From: Mycobacterium gordonae
Lineage (GTDB): Bacteria; Actinomycetota; Actinomycetes; Mycobacteriales; Mycobacteriaceae
NCBI RefSeq assembly: GCF_002101675.1
Contig: NZ_LQOY01000033.1
Coordinates: 51,590-115,589 of the forward strand
DNA: 64,000 bases
Direction: 5' to 3'
Position 1 is the stretch's first letter; every line of letters starts with the position of its first letter. Under the pieces are notes generated by a model. The model was not told the origin of the DNA and did no database searches. It saw only the letters and a program-made list of their open reading frames with translations. Positions 9,585 to 18,673 of this stretch are shown one piece after another. Both the position numbers and the translations under genes were made by a program.

Positions 9585-10435
9585 CGCGCCGCGCCGCCCA
9601 TTGCCGCGCCGCCCATTCCAGAGGCGGCCGACACCGACCTCAGCCGCTTGAGATAGCGGGTGTCGGCGTCGCTCTTGCTCAGCAGCACGCAGAAGTCGCC
9701 GACGCCGAAGTCCGGGTCGTGGGCCGGCTCGCCGCAGGCCCGGGCACCCAGCCGCAGGTAACCCCGCATCAATGCCGGGATCGCCGGCCTGGCGGGCGGC
9801 GCGATGTCATCCAGCGGCGTGCCGTCGATGCGCACCGGCCGATACGGTCGCACCCGATAGCGCGCCAGGTGGCGGTTGAGCACGTAGTCGCGCACCCCCC
9901 GGATCTGGCTGCCGGGCGCCTCGCCCTCCGTCTCGACCGGCACCGAGACGCAGCCGGTCACATAGTCGTAGTCGCAGCGGTCCAGGTAGGCCAGAATGCC
10001 CGCCCACATCAGCAGCACCACGCCGCCGTTGCGATGGCCGTCGCGCACCACGGCGCGGCCCATCTCCACCAGCGAGGGCCGCAGCGCGTCGAAGGCGCGG
10101 ACGTCGAATTCCGTTGCGGTATAAAGACCTCCCGCTGCAATGGCACCCGAAGGCGGCAGCATGCGGTAGCAGCCGACCAATTCGCCGCTGTCATCGTCGC
10201 GGACCAGCAGGTGGTCGCAGTACTCATCGAACTCGTCGATATCCAGACCGGGACGCCCGCTGGTGGGCAGGGTGAAGCCGGGGGTGCTGCTGAACACGTC
10301 GTAGCGCAGGCGCTGTGCCGCTTCGACGAGGCTCGGATCGGTGGACAGCAACAGGGAATAGTGCGGTCCTGACGACGACGGTGTCGCCGGGCCACGTGGC
10401 TTGTCGCTGGGTATGAGAACGGATGCGATGCTCAT
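9581..10435 (-). CDS. GNAT/hemolysin-type N-acyltransferase (OlsB-like, Rv3027c family)
   Basis: A 284-residue protein of the GNAT hemolysin family related to ornithine N-acyltransferase OlsB. Recognisable parts are LRYDVFSSTPGF, a DDDSGELVGCYRML core, and VEMGRAVVRDGHRNGGVVLLMWAGI, the acyl-carrier binding region. The ATG at 10435 (MSIASVLIPSD) is used; the longer upstream frame would run into the etf terminator. It is coupled to the PlsC-like gene downstream. Substrate is unknown; an amino-acid-linked lipid is a reasonable guess. Confidence 0.78.
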   Translation of the reverse strand: MSIASVLIPSDKPRGPATPSSSGPHYSLLLSTDPSLVEAAQRLRYDVFSSTPGFTLPTSGRPGLDIDEFDEYCDHLLVRDDDSGELVGCYRMLPPSGAIAAGGLYTATEFDVRAFDALRPSLVEMGRAVVRDGHRNGGVVLLMWAGILAYLDRCDYDYVTGCVSVPVETEGEAPGSQIRGVRDYVLNRHLARYRVRPYRPVRIDGTPLDDIAPPARPAIPALMRGYLRLGARACGEPAHDPDFGVGDFCVLLSKSDADTRYLKRLRSVSAASGMGGAAMGGAAR

Positions 10436-10521
10436 GGCACCAACGTTGCGCAGGCGTTCAGCTAACCGGCATCGGCCCGCTGACATGTCGATGCACGCCA
10501 GATGAAGCGTTCGGCAACGCA

Positions 10522-10548
10522 AAAGCCCCCGCACCCGGCGGGGGCTTT
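10522..10548 (-). terminator. Intrinsic terminator of the etfBA operon
   Basis: AAAGCCCCCGC, a 5-nt loop, then GCGGGGGCTTT: a perfect 11-bp GC-rich stem 16 bp after the etfA stop. Read on the minus strand it ends in TTTT, which suits rho-independent termination of etfBA. Confidence 0.85.
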
Positions 10549-10564
10549 CACGTGTGCCGGCCGA

Positions 10565-11521
10565 TCAGCCCTTGCGGGCTCTGACGCCCTCGGTCACCTG
10601 CGGGGTGACCTTGAACAGGTCACCGACCACGCCGTAGTCGGCGATCTCGAAGATCGGCGCCTCTTCGTCCTTGTTGACCGCGACGATGGTCTTCGAGGTC
10701 TGCATGCCGGCCCGGTGCTGGATAGCCCCGGAAATGCCCAGCGCGATGTACAGCTGCGGCGACACGGTCTTGCCGGTCTGCCCCACCTGGAACTGCCCCG
10801 GGTAGTAGCCCGAGTCCACCGCGGCCCGCGAGGCGCCGACCGCGGCACCCAGCGAGTCGGCCAGCTCCTCGACCACGCTGAAGTTCTCGGCGCTGCCCAC
10901 GCCACGGCCACCGGAGACCACGACGCTGGCTTCGGTGAGCTCGGGACGGTCACCGGCCACGGCCGGTTCGCGGGAGGTGATCTTGGTCGCGTTCTCGGCG
11001 GGGGCCGGAACCTCGACGTTCACCTGCTCACCGGCGCCGGCCTTGGGCTCGGCGTCGATGGCGCCGCCGCGCACCGTGATCACTGGCGTGTCGCCGTTGA
11101 CCTGGGACTCGACGGTGTACGCGCCACCGAAGATCGAGTGCAGGGCCTTGTTGCCCTCCCGCACCTCGACGACGTCGACCAGCAGACCCGATCCGATGCG
11201 CGCGGCCAGCCGCCCCGCGATCTCCTTGCCGTCGGCGTTGGCGGCCAACAGCACCGCCGCCGGCGCGTTGGACTCGGCCAGCGATGCCAGCACGTCGACG
11301 TAAGGCGTGATCAGGTAGTTCTCCGCCACGTCGGACTCGGCGACGTAAATCTTCTCGGCGCCGGCCTCTTTGAGGCCGTCCACCAGCGGTGCGGCGGTGC
11401 CGGGCGCACCGACGACGACGGCGGCGGGCTCGCCAAGGGCGCGGGCCGCGGTGATCAATTCGGAAGTGACCTTCTTCAGGGCCCCTTCGGCGTGCTCGAC
11501 GAGCACCAGAACTTCAGCCAT
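10565..11521 (-). CDS. etfA: Electron transfer flavoprotein subunit alpha (EtfA/FixB)
   Basis: A 318-residue EtfA. With EtfB it carries electrons from acyl-CoA dehydrogenases to the respiratory chain. The C-terminal FAD domain is clear: [13 protein letters not shown], then [24 protein letters not shown], then [19 protein letters not shown]. It starts at ATG 11521, 30 bp after etfB, and ends just before a strong terminator. The gene pair corresponds to Rv3028c-Rv3029c. Confidence 0.96.
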   Translation of the reverse strand: MAEVLVLVEHAEGALKKVTSELITAARALGEPAAVVVGAPGTAAPLVDGLKEAGAEKIYVAESDVAENYLITPYVDVLASLAESNAPAAVLLAANADGKEIAGRLAARIGSGLLVDVVEVREGNKALHSIFGGAYTVESQVNGDTPVITVRGGAIDAEPKAGAGEQVNVEVPAPAENATKITSREPAVAGDRPELTEASVVVSGGRGVGSAENFSVVEELADSLGAAVGASRAAVDSGYYPGQFQVGQTGKTVSPQLYIALGISGAIQHRAGMQTSKTIVAVNKDEEAPIFEIADYGVVGDLFKVTPQVTEGVRARKG

Positions 11522-11551
11522 GGGTTATTCGCTCTCTACGTGGGGTTGGGC

Positions 11552-12343
11552 TCAGATGATCTTCTGGCCGACCAGGTACTTGACGATCTCGCTGCCGCCC
11601 TCGCCCTCGTCGGTGACCTTCTCACCTGCGGTCTTCGGTGGCTTCGGGGTCGAGGACAGCACGGTCGAACCGGCGTTGGCCAGGCCCACCTCGTCGGCCT
11701 CGACGCCGATCTCCGCCAGCGTCAGGACGGTGACTTCCTTCTTCTTGGCGGCCATGATGCCTTTGAAGGACGGGAAGCGCGGCTCGTTGATCTTCTCGTT
11801 GACGCTGACCACGGCGGGCAGCGTGGCCTCGAGGCTGAACAGGCCGTCGTCGGTTTCGCGCTCGGCCGTGATCTTGCCGCCCTCGACGGACAGCTTGCGC
11901 ACGTGAGTGAGCTGCGGCAGGCCCAGGTACTCGGCGATGATCGCCGGCACGGCGCCGCCCGAGCCGTCGGTGGACTCGTTTCCGGCGATCACCAGCTCGG
12001 TGCCCTCGATGGTGCCCAGGGCGCGGGCCAGCGCCCACGCCGTCTGCACCACGCACGAGCCGTGCAGGCCGTCGTCCTTGAGGTGGACGGCCTTGTCGGC
12101 GCCCATGGACAGGGCCTTGCGGATCGCCTCGGTGGCGCGCTCGGGGCCGGCGGTCAGCACGGTGACCGACCCGTCGCCGCCCTCCCGCTCCCGGATCTGC
12201 AGCGCTTCTTCCACGGCGCGCTCGTTGATCTCGTCCAGGACCGCGTCAGCGGCCTCGCGGTCGAGCGTCCAGTCGCCGTCGGAGAGCTTGCGCTCCGACC
12301 AGGTGTCCGGAACCTGCTTGATCAGGACCACGATGTTCGTCAT
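11552..12343 (-). CDS. etfB: Electron transfer flavoprotein subunit beta (EtfB/FixA)
   Basis: A 263-residue EtfB, the partner of EtfA that binds AMP and contacts dehydrogenases. It has the family opening TNIVVLIKQVPDT, NPYD-region analogue ERAVEEALQIRE, and the recognition-loop region EASLPAVVSVNEKINEPRFPS-like segment. The ATG at 12343 gives the standard N-terminus. It is the first gene of the etfBA operon. A GTTAC-N6-GTAAC inverted repeat lies 85 bp upstream. Confidence 0.95.
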   Translation of the reverse strand: MTNIVVLIKQVPDTWSERKLSDGDWTLDREAADAVLDEINERAVEEALQIREREGGDGSVTVLTAGPERATEAIRKALSMGADKAVHLKDDGLHGSCVVQTAWALARALGTIEGTELVIAGNESTDGSGGAVPAIIAEYLGLPQLTHVRKLSVEGGKITAERETDDGLFSLEATLPAVVSVNEKINEPRFPSFKGIMAAKKKEVTVLTLAEIGVEADEVGLANAGSTVLSSTPKPPKTAGEKVTDEGEGGSEIVKYLVGQKII

Positions 12344-12427
12344 GAGTGTGGTTCGTCCTCCTCGAAGGAGTCCCGCAGCAGTCGACTGCAGGACCTCGGT
12401 CACGCGTTTCGCAACCGCATACGCCAT

Positions 12428-12443
12428 GTTACTAGTCGGTAAC
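12428..12443. promoter_or_regulatory. Inverted repeat GTTAC-N6-GTAAC upstream of etfB
   Basis: GTTACTAGTCGGTAAC lies in the 218-bp divergent gap between etfB and the methyltransferase gene. Its symmetry suits a TetR/FadR-type lipid-metabolism repressor, which would fit control of electron transfer flavoprotein. No regulator is encoded next to it. Confidence 0.45.
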
Positions 12444-12561
12444 TTCTCGCGGTTTGCCATCCCACCATAGCGGGTGCTTACTGGGACGATTGCCCTGGGC
12501 TGCCCCCTTGATCCACCGTCCGGTTCGCGAATCAGAGGCCAGGCATTAGCCTGCCTTAACA

Positions 12562-13359
12562 ATGAGTGCAATCGTCCCCAACACCCCAGACCGGATCGAC
12601 CACGCGGTGGATCCGGGTTTGACGCTGACCGGCGAGCGCACCATCCCCGACCTCGACATCGAGAACTACTGGTTCCGCCGTCACGAGGTGGTGTACGAGC
12701 GCCTCGCGCCGCGCTGCGCGGACCTTGACGTCCTGGAGGCCGGCTGCGGCGAGGGTTACGGCGCCGACCTGATCGCCGGCGTCGCCCGCCGGGTGGTCGC
12801 CGTCGACTACGACCAATCCGCCGTCACCCACGTCCGCCGCCGCTATCCCCGGGTGCAGGTGCTGCACGCCAACCTGACCGAGTTGCCGCTGCCCGACGCG
12901 TCGGTGGATGTCGTGGTGAACTTCCAGGTCATCGAGCATCTGTGGGACCAGGGCCAGTTCATCCGCGAGTGCGCGCGGGTGCTGCGGCCCGCCGGATTGC
13001 TGATGGTCTCGACGCCCAACCGCATCACCTTCTCCCCCGGCCGCGACACCCCGATCAACCCGTTCCACACCCGCGAACTCAACGCCGACGAACTCACCGA
13101 ACTGCTGCTCGACGGCGGTTTCGGCGACGTGTCGATGAGCGGGCTGTTCCACGGCCCGCGCCTGCAGGAGATGGATGCCCGCCACGGCGGTTCGATCATC
13201 GACGCGCAGATCGAGCGGGCGGTGGCCGATGCGCCTTGGTCACCGGAGCTGGTGGCCGACGTGGCGGCGGTGGCCACCGCCGACTTCGACCTCCTGGACC
13301 GGGCGGTCTGTGATATCGACGACAGCCTGGATCTGGTCGCGATCGCGGTGCGCCGTTGA
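12562..13359 (+). CDS. SAM-dependent methyltransferase (Rv3030 family, methylglucose lipopolysaccharide locus)
   Basis: A 265-residue class I methyltransferase. SAM motif I is VLEAGCGEGYGADLI (about 58-70), with VVAVDYD as motif II and DVVVNFQVIEHLWD as the motif-IV region. The M. tuberculosis homologue Rv3030 lies in the cluster for 6-O-methylglucose lipopolysaccharide and is thought to methylate that polymer. The ATG at 12562 is used. The following GH57 gene overlaps its stop by 4 bp, so the two are coupled. Confidence 0.9.
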   Translation: MSAIVPNTPDRIDHAVDPGLTLTGERTIPDLDIENYWFRRHEVVYERLAPRCADLDVLEAGCGEGYGADLIAGVARRVVAVDYDQSAVTHVRRRYPRVQVLHANLTELPLPDASVDVVVNFQVIEHLWDQGQFIRECARVLRPAGLLMVSTPNRITFSPGRDTPINPFHTRELNADELTELLLDGGFGDVSMSGLFHGPRLQEMDARHGGSIIDAQIERAVADAPWSPELVADVAAVATADFDLLDRAVCDIDDSLDLVAIAVRR

Positions 13360-14948
13360 CCAGTTCACCCGACCGGGTGCCCGGCATGTTCACGTTGGTG
13401 CTGCACACGCACCTGCCCTGGCTGGCCCACCACGGTCGCTGGCCGGTCGGAGAGGAATGGCTCTACCAGTCGTGGGCGGCGGCCTACCTGCCGCTGCTGC
13501 GGGTGCTGAGCTCGCTGGCCGACGAGGATCGCCGCGGGATGCTCACTCTCGGCATGACGCCGGTGGTCAACGCCCAGCTCGACGACCCGTACTGCCTGGA
13601 CGGCATGCACCACTGGCTGGCCAACTGGCGGCTGCGCGCCTTCGAAGCGACCACAGTGGCCGCCAGCGTGCGGTCGGTGCCGCGGTCGAAATCCTCCGGC
13701 TACCTGTCGTGCACGCCGGAAGCGTTGCGCGCCTTCGGCATTCGGGAGTGCAGGGAGGCCGATCAGGCACTCGAGGACTTCTCCACGCTGTGGCGGCATG
13801 GCGGTAGCCCGCTGCTGCGCGGCCTGATCGACGCGGGCACCGTCGAGTTGCTGGGCGGCCCCCTGGCCCATCCCTTCCAGCCGCTGCTGGCGCCGCGGTT
13901 ACGGGAGTTCGCCCTGCGCGAGGGCCTGGCCGACGCCCGCTTGCGAATGTCGCAGCGCCCGACGGGGATCTGGGCGCCCGAATGCGCGTACGCGCCCGGC
14001 ATGGAGCACGACTACGCCGCGGCCGGGGTGAGCCACTTCATGGTCGACGGGCCGTCGCTGCACGGTGACACCGCGCTCGGCCGTCCGGTCGGCACCAGCT
14101 CGGTGGTCGCGTTCGGCCGTGACCTGCAGGTCAGTTACCGGGTGTGGTCGCCCAAGTCCGGCTACCCCGGCCACGCCGCCTACCGCGACTTCCACACCTA
14201 CGACCACCTGACCGGGCTGAAGCCCGCCCGGGTCACGGGCCGCAATGTGGGATCCGACGGCAAGGCGCCCTATGACCCCGAGCGCGCCGATCGCGCGGTC
14301 GACGTCCACGTCGCCGACTTCGTCGAGGTGGTGCGCAACCGCCTGGCGTCGGAGTCCGAGCGGATCGGCCGCCCCGCCCACGTGGTGGCTGCTTTCGACA
14401 CCGAGCTGTTCGGCCACTGGTGGTACGAAGGTCCGACCTGGCTGGCGCGCGTGCTGCGAGCACTGCCCGAAGCCGGCGTCCAGGTAGGGACGCTGAACGA
14501 CGCGATGTCGGCGGGATTCGTCGGCTCGGCGGTCGAATTGCCGCCCAGCTCTTGGGGTTCAGGCAAGGACTGGCAGGTGTGGAACGGCGAGCAGGTGGCC
14601 GATCTGGTGCAACTCAACTCCGAGGTGGTCGACACCGCGCTGACGACCGTGGATAAGGCGCTGGCGCAGACCGCGTCGCTGGATGGGCCTATCCCGCGCG
14701 ATCACGTGGCCGACCAGATCCTGCGCGAGACGCTGCTGACCGTGTCCAGCGACTGGCCGTTCATGGTCAGCAAGGACTCCGCCGCCGACTATGCGCGTTA
14801 CCGCGCGCATCTGCACGCCCACGCCACCCGGGAGATCGCGGGGGCGCTGGCGTCGGGCCGCCGCGACTCCGCACAGCGGTTGGCGGAGGGGTGGAACCGG
14901 GCCGATGGCCTGTTCGGCGCCCTGGACGCCCGGAGGCTGCCGAGGTGA
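13356..14948 (+). CDS. GH57 glycogen/methylglucose lipopolysaccharide branching enzyme (Rv3031 family)
   Basis: A 530-residue glycoside hydrolase family 57 protein. The catalytic nucleophile is E209 in WAPECAY and the general acid is D348 in AFDTELFGHWW, both in their family motifs. Rv3031 acts as an alpha-1,4-glucan branching enzyme. The TTG at 13356 overlaps the methyltransferase stop (TTGA) and gives an N-terminus of the expected length; a GTG at 13377 is the alternative. It acts on cytoplasmic alpha-glucans with the adjacent GT4 enzyme. Confidence 0.9.
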   Translation: MTSSPDRVPGMFTLVLHTHLPWLAHHGRWPVGEEWLYQSWAAAYLPLLRVLSSLADEDRRGMLTLGMTPVVNAQLDDPYCLDGMHHWLANWRLRAFEATTVAASVRSVPRSKSSGYLSCTPEALRAFGIRECREADQALEDFSTLWRHGGSPLLRGLIDAGTVELLGGPLAHPFQPLLAPRLREFALREGLADARLRMSQRPTGIWAPECAYAPGMEHDYAAAGVSHFMVDGPSLHGDTALGRPVGTSSVVAFGRDLQVSYRVWSPKSGYPGHAAYRDFHTYDHLTGLKPARVTGRNVGSDGKAPYDPERADRAVDVHVADFVEVVRNRLASESERIGRPAHVVAAFDTELFGHWWYEGPTWLARVLRALPEAGVQVGTLNDAMSAGFVGSAVELPPSSWGSGKDWQVWNGEQVADLVQLNSEVVDTALTTVDKALAQTASLDGPIPRDHVADQILRETLLTVSSDWPFMVSKDSAADYARYRAHLHAHATREIAGALASGRRDSAQRLAEGWNRADGLFGALDARRLPR

Positions 14949-15051
14949 GCGTCTGCGTCCGACACACCCCCGCCGAGCGCGCGCGCGTTGCCATTAACAC
15001 GCCGCCGCTCGCGGCATTTTGCGCACCTTCGCGCCAGACCAAGGCGCCCGC

Positions 15052-16296
15052 ATGAAGATCCTGATGATCTCGTGGGAGTACCCGCCGGTCGTCATCGGCG
15101 GGCTGGGCCGACACGTCCACCACCTCTCGACCGCGCTCGCCGCGGCCGGCCACGACGTCGTCGTGCTGTCCCGCCGGCCCACCGGCACCGATCCGAGCAC
15201 GCACCCCACCACCGACGAAGTCCACGAGGGTGTGCGGGTGATCGCGGCCGCCCAGGATCCGCACGAGTTCACGTTCAGCACAGACATGATGGCCTGGACG
15301 CTGGCGATGGGCCACGCCATGATCCGCGCCGGACTGGCCATCAAGAGCCCCGGCAGCAATCGGCCCTGGCGCCCCGACGTGGTGCACGCCCATGATTGGC
15401 TGGTGGCCCACCCGGCCGTTGCACTCGCCGAATTCTACGACACGCCAATCGTTTCCACTATTCACGCGACGGAAGCCGGCCGGCATTCCGGTTGGGTCAG
15501 CGGGGCGATCAGCCGGCAGGTACACGCCGTGGAGTCGTGGCTGGTGCGCGAATCAGATTCGCTCATCACGTGTTCGGCGTCGATGCGCGAGGAAATCACC
15601 GAACTGTTCGGCCCGGGGCTGTCCGAGATCACGGTGATCCGCAACGGAATCGATGCGGCGCGGTGGCCGTTCGCCGCCCGCCGGCCACGCAAAAGTCCGG
15701 CCGAACTGCTCTACGTCGGACGGTTGGAATACGAGAAGGGCGTGCACGACGCCATCGCCGCATTACCGAAGATCAGGCGCAACCACCCAGGCACCACCCT
15801 GACCATCGCGGGCGACGGCACGCAGCAGGACTGGCTCATCGAGCAGGCTCGTAAATACAAGGTGCGCAAGGCAACTCACTTCGTCGGACATCTGCATCAT
15901 GACGAGCTGCTGGCCGCTTTGCACCGGGCCGACGCCGCCGTGCTGCCGAGCCACTACGAACCTTTCGGGCTGGCCGCGCTGGAGGCCGCCGCGGCCGGCA
16001 TTCCTCTGGTCACATCCAATACCGGTGGATTGGGCGAAGCGGTGATCAACGGCGTCACCGGCATGTCGTTCGCGCCGCGCGACGTGGCGGGGCTGGCCGC
16101 GGCGGTATGCGCCGTGCTCGACGATCCGGCAGCGGCCCAGCGCCGGGCCAGCGCCGCGCGCCAGCGGCTAACCTCAGACTTCGACTGGCGAACCGTGGCC
16201 GGCGAAACGGCGCAGGTCTATCTGGCCGCCAAGCGCGGCGAGCGGCAACCGCAGCCGCGGCGGCCGGTCGTCGAGCACGCGCTGCCGGATCGTTAG
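15052..16296 (+). CDS. GT4 alpha-1,4-glucosyltransferase (Rv3032 family)
   Basis: A 414-residue GT-B glycosyltransferase that extends alpha-1,4-glucan chains of glycogen and methylglucose lipopolysaccharide. The N-terminal ISWEYPPVVIGGLGRHV is the starch-synthase-like glucan/nucleotide loop. YVGRLEYEKGVHD begins the C-terminal domain, and EPFGLAALE is the EX7E motif. The ATG at 15052 begins the conserved N-terminus; 103 bp separate it from the GH57 gene. Its last 4 bp overlap the tail of the convergent SDR gene, where synteny with M. tuberculosis is interrupted by the island. Confidence 0.92.
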   Translation: MKILMISWEYPPVVIGGLGRHVHHLSTALAAAGHDVVVLSRRPTGTDPSTHPTTDEVHEGVRVIAAAQDPHEFTFSTDMMAWTLAMGHAMIRAGLAIKSPGSNRPWRPDVVHAHDWLVAHPAVALAEFYDTPIVSTIHATEAGRHSGWVSGAISRQVHAVESWLVRESDSLITCSASMREEITELFGPGLSEITVIRNGIDAARWPFAARRPRKSPAELLYVGRLEYEKGVHDAIAALPKIRRNHPGTTLTIAGDGTQQDWLIEQARKYKVRKATHFVGHLHHDELLAALHRADAAVLPSHYEPFGLAALEAAAAGIPLVTSNTGGLGEAVINGVTGMSFAPRDVAGLAAAVCAVLDDPAAAQRRASAARQRLTSDFDWRTVAGETAQVYLAAKRGERQPQPRRPVVEHALPDR

Positions 16297-17255
16297 TCCA
16301 GCCCGGCCGCGTCCGCGCAGTACCGCCACATGCGCTGCAGTTCGTCGTCGGTGTACCAGGTCGTCGGAAGGTAGTGCTGCGGGCGCGGCCGCCGGTCATG
16401 CCAGAACAGCCCGGTCGGCGGTGCGGGCTTGGTCGCGGCAAGCCAGACGGCGGTGTCGGCGCCCTCTTGCGCGGTGCGCAGCAACGGGCCGGTCAGGCGC
16501 CGAAAGCCGGGCAGCGAGGACGCCACCCCGGGCGTGTCCGCCCATCCGGGATGCATCGAGTAGACCGGAATGCCCGCCCAGCGGCGGGCCAGCAGCGCGG
16601 TGAATGCCACCTGAACCCGCTTGCTTCGGGCATAGGCGATGGCGCCGCGGTAGCGGCCTTCCCGGTATTCGGGGTCGTCGACGGGCAGCTGCTGGGTGTA
16701 CATCCCGCCTGAGGACATCAGAATCACGCGCGGGTCGCTGGAGGCCCGCAACAATGGCAGCAGGCCTTCGGTCAGCAGCAGCGGCCCCAGCACGTGGGTG
16801 GCCAGCGTGACCTCGTGTCCCTCGCTGGTCTCGGTCCGCTGCGCGGGCAGCAGCCCCGCGTTGTGGATCAAGATGTCCAGTCCCGCCATCCGCCGAGCCA
16901 GATCGGCGGCGAACGCGCGCACGGCCGCCAGGTCCGACATGTCACACACCTCGATGCGGATGTCGGCGTCGGGATTCGAAGCGATGATCTCCTCGCGCGC
17001 CTGCTCCCCCTTGGCCGCGTCGCGCACCGTCAGGAGAACGGTCCCGCCCAGCCCGGCCAAGGCGACCGCGATGGCCTTGCCGATGCCGCGGTTGGCGCCG
17101 GTGACCAACGCGGTGCGCCCACGCAGGGCACCGGCCGGCGGGTCATCGGGCCACTGCAGGGTTCGAAGGCGATATCCGATCCGGGTGTAACCGGGCACCA
17201 CCGCCCGGTCCAACACGGCGTCGAACAGCGAGACGATTCCGTCGCGAACACCCAT
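16293..17255 (-). CDS. Short-chain dehydrogenase/reductase (DHRS-like)
   Basis: A 320-residue classical SDR. The NAD(P)-binding motif TGANRGIG lies near residue 48, the NAG motif appears as HNAG, and the catalytic pair is YARSK. A roughly 40-residue N-terminal extension (GIVSLFDAVLDRAVVPGYTRIGYRLR) precedes the Rossmann fold, as in DHRS12-like proteins. Substrate unknown. The ATG at 17255 begins this extension. It is convergent with the GT4 gene (4-bp overlap) and divergent from the next gene; its link to carotenoid metabolism is only positional. Confidence 0.82.
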   Translation of the reverse strand: MGVRDGIVSLFDAVLDRAVVPGYTRIGYRLRTLQWPDDPPAGALRGRTALVTGANRGIGKAIAVALAGLGGTVLLTVRDAAKGEQAREEIIASNPDADIRIEVCDMSDLAAVRAFAADLARRMAGLDILIHNAGLLPAQRTETSEGHEVTLATHVLGPLLLTEGLLPLLRASSDPRVILMSSGGMYTQQLPVDDPEYREGRYRGAIAYARSKRVQVAFTALLARRWAGIPVYSMHPGWADTPGVASSLPGFRRLTGPLLRTAQEGADTAVWLAATKPAPPTGLFWHDRRPRPQHYLPTTWYTDDELQRMWRYCADAAGLD

Positions 17256-17310
17256 GCAGACAAGAATGCCCCACGGGCACACCGCCGCAGTCGTCGGTAA
17301 CGTCACACCC

Positions 17311-18669
17311 ATGGGCCTGACCTATTCGAGCGTGATCGACGCGCCGCGCGACGAAGTGTTCGCCTGGCACACCCGCCCCGGCGCCTTCGCCCGGCTTTCG
17401 CCGCCCTGGTCGCCGATGCGCCTTATCAGCGAGGCCGACTCACTCAAAGACGGCCGCGCCGTCCTCGGTCTGCCGGGCGGGCTGCGGTGGGTGGCCCAGC
17501 ATCAGGCGGATTCTTATGACCCGCCAAGCCGTTTCGTCGATGTGCTCAGCAGCGACGGGCTGGCCTCACTGCCCCCGCGCATCATCGGGCACTGGCGGCA
17601 CACCCACGACTTCGAAGAAGCAGGCCCAGACCGGACCCGCGTCATCGACCGACTCGACACCCCGGTGCCCGAGCGTGCGCTGCGCCAGATGTTCGTCTAC
17701 CGGCATCGCCAGCTGGCCGACGACCTGGCCGCGCACCGGCGCGCGGCCCAGCACGGCCTGGCACCCTCGACCGTCGCGGTGACGGGCGCGTCGGGCTTGG
17801 TCGGCACGGCGCTGACCGCGTTCCTGAGCACCGGCGGCCACCGCGTCATCCGGCTGGTCCGCGGCACCCCGAGCGGCCCCGATGAGCGGCAGTGGAACAC
17901 CGACGACCCCGATCCCGACCTATTGGCCGGGGTCGACGCCGTCATTCACCTCGCGGGCGCCTCGATCGCCGGGCGGTTCACCGACAAGCACCGGAAAGCG
18001 ATCCGGGACAGCCGGATCGGGCCCACACGGCGGCTGGCCGAACTGGTGGCGCGCACCGGCACACCGGTGCTGATCTCTGCCTCGGCCATTGGGTTCTACG
18101 GGTATGACCGCGGCGATGACACCCTCACCGAGGACAGCGAGCGCGGTGACGGGTTCCTCGCCGACGTCGTCGCCGACTGGGAGGCCGCCACCGCGGCGGC
18201 CGAGCAGGCCGGCGCCCGGGTGGTGATGGTGCGCACCGGGATCGTTCAGTCGCCCGCCGGGGGCACGTTGCAGCTGATGCGGCCGCTGTTCAGCGCCGGG
18301 CTGGGCGGCCGGCTCGGCGACGGCCGCCAGTGGTTCTCCTGGATCGGGATCGACGACCTCGTCGACATCTACCATCGCTCGTGGTGGGACAACGAGCTCT
18401 CCGGAGCGATCAATGCCGTTGCGCCACAACGCGTTCGGAACTCCGAGTACACCCGCACCCTCGCGCACGTGCTGCACCGGCCCGCCGTGCTGCCGGTACC
18501 GGCGCTGGGACCGCGGGTCCTGCTCGGCGCCCAGGGGGCGAAAGAACTCGCGCTGGCGAACCAGCGGGTCGCCCCTGCCCGGCTCAGCAGCGCCGGGCAC
18601 CCGTTTCGCCAGCCCGACCTCGAATCCGCGTTGCGGCACCTGCTCGGACACAGCGGACATAACGACTGA
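17311..18669 (+). CDS. SRPBCC-epimerase fusion protein (TIGR01777 family)
   Basis: A 452-residue two-domain protein. Residues 1-150 form an SRPBCC lipid-binding-like domain (YSSVIDAPRDEVFAWHTRPGA). From about 153 an extended SDR follows with VTGASGLVG, and SASAIGFYGYDRGDDTLTED and PWRVGVVL-like regions (VVMVRTGIVQS) mark the TIGR01777 family, similar to Rv2216. Reaction unknown. The ATG at 17311 starts the SRPBCC fold. It converges with the next gene, leaving 4 bp. Confidence 0.85.
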   Translation: MGLTYSSVIDAPRDEVFAWHTRPGAFARLSPPWSPMRLISEADSLKDGRAVLGLPGGLRWVAQHQADSYDPPSRFVDVLSSDGLASLPPRIIGHWRHTHDFEEAGPDRTRVIDRLDTPVPERALRQMFVYRHRQLADDLAAHRRAAQHGLAPSTVAVTGASGLVGTALTAFLSTGGHRVIRLVRGTPSGPDERQWNTDDPDPDLLAGVDAVIHLAGASIAGRFTDKHRKAIRDSRIGPTRRLAELVARTGTPVLISASAIGFYGYDRGDDTLTEDSERGDGFLADVVADWEAATAAAEQAGARVVMVRTGIVQSPAGGTLQLMRPLFSAGLGGRLGDGRQWFSWIGIDDLVDIYHRSWWDNELSGAINAVAPQRVRNSEYTRTLAHVLHRPAVLPVPALGPRVLLGAQGAKELALANQRVAPARLSSAGHPFRQPDLESALRHLLGHSGHND

Positions 18670-18673
18670 CGGG

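Noticed and set aside
10502..12442. 646-codon open frame on the plus strand opposite etfA and etfB
   Set aside because: It reads His/Asp/Gly-rich antisense of the two flavoprotein genes and crosses their terminator.
12550..12561. Iron-box-like TTAGCCTGCCTTAAC before the methyltransferase gene
   Set aside because: Only one half-site partly fits and symmetry is poor.
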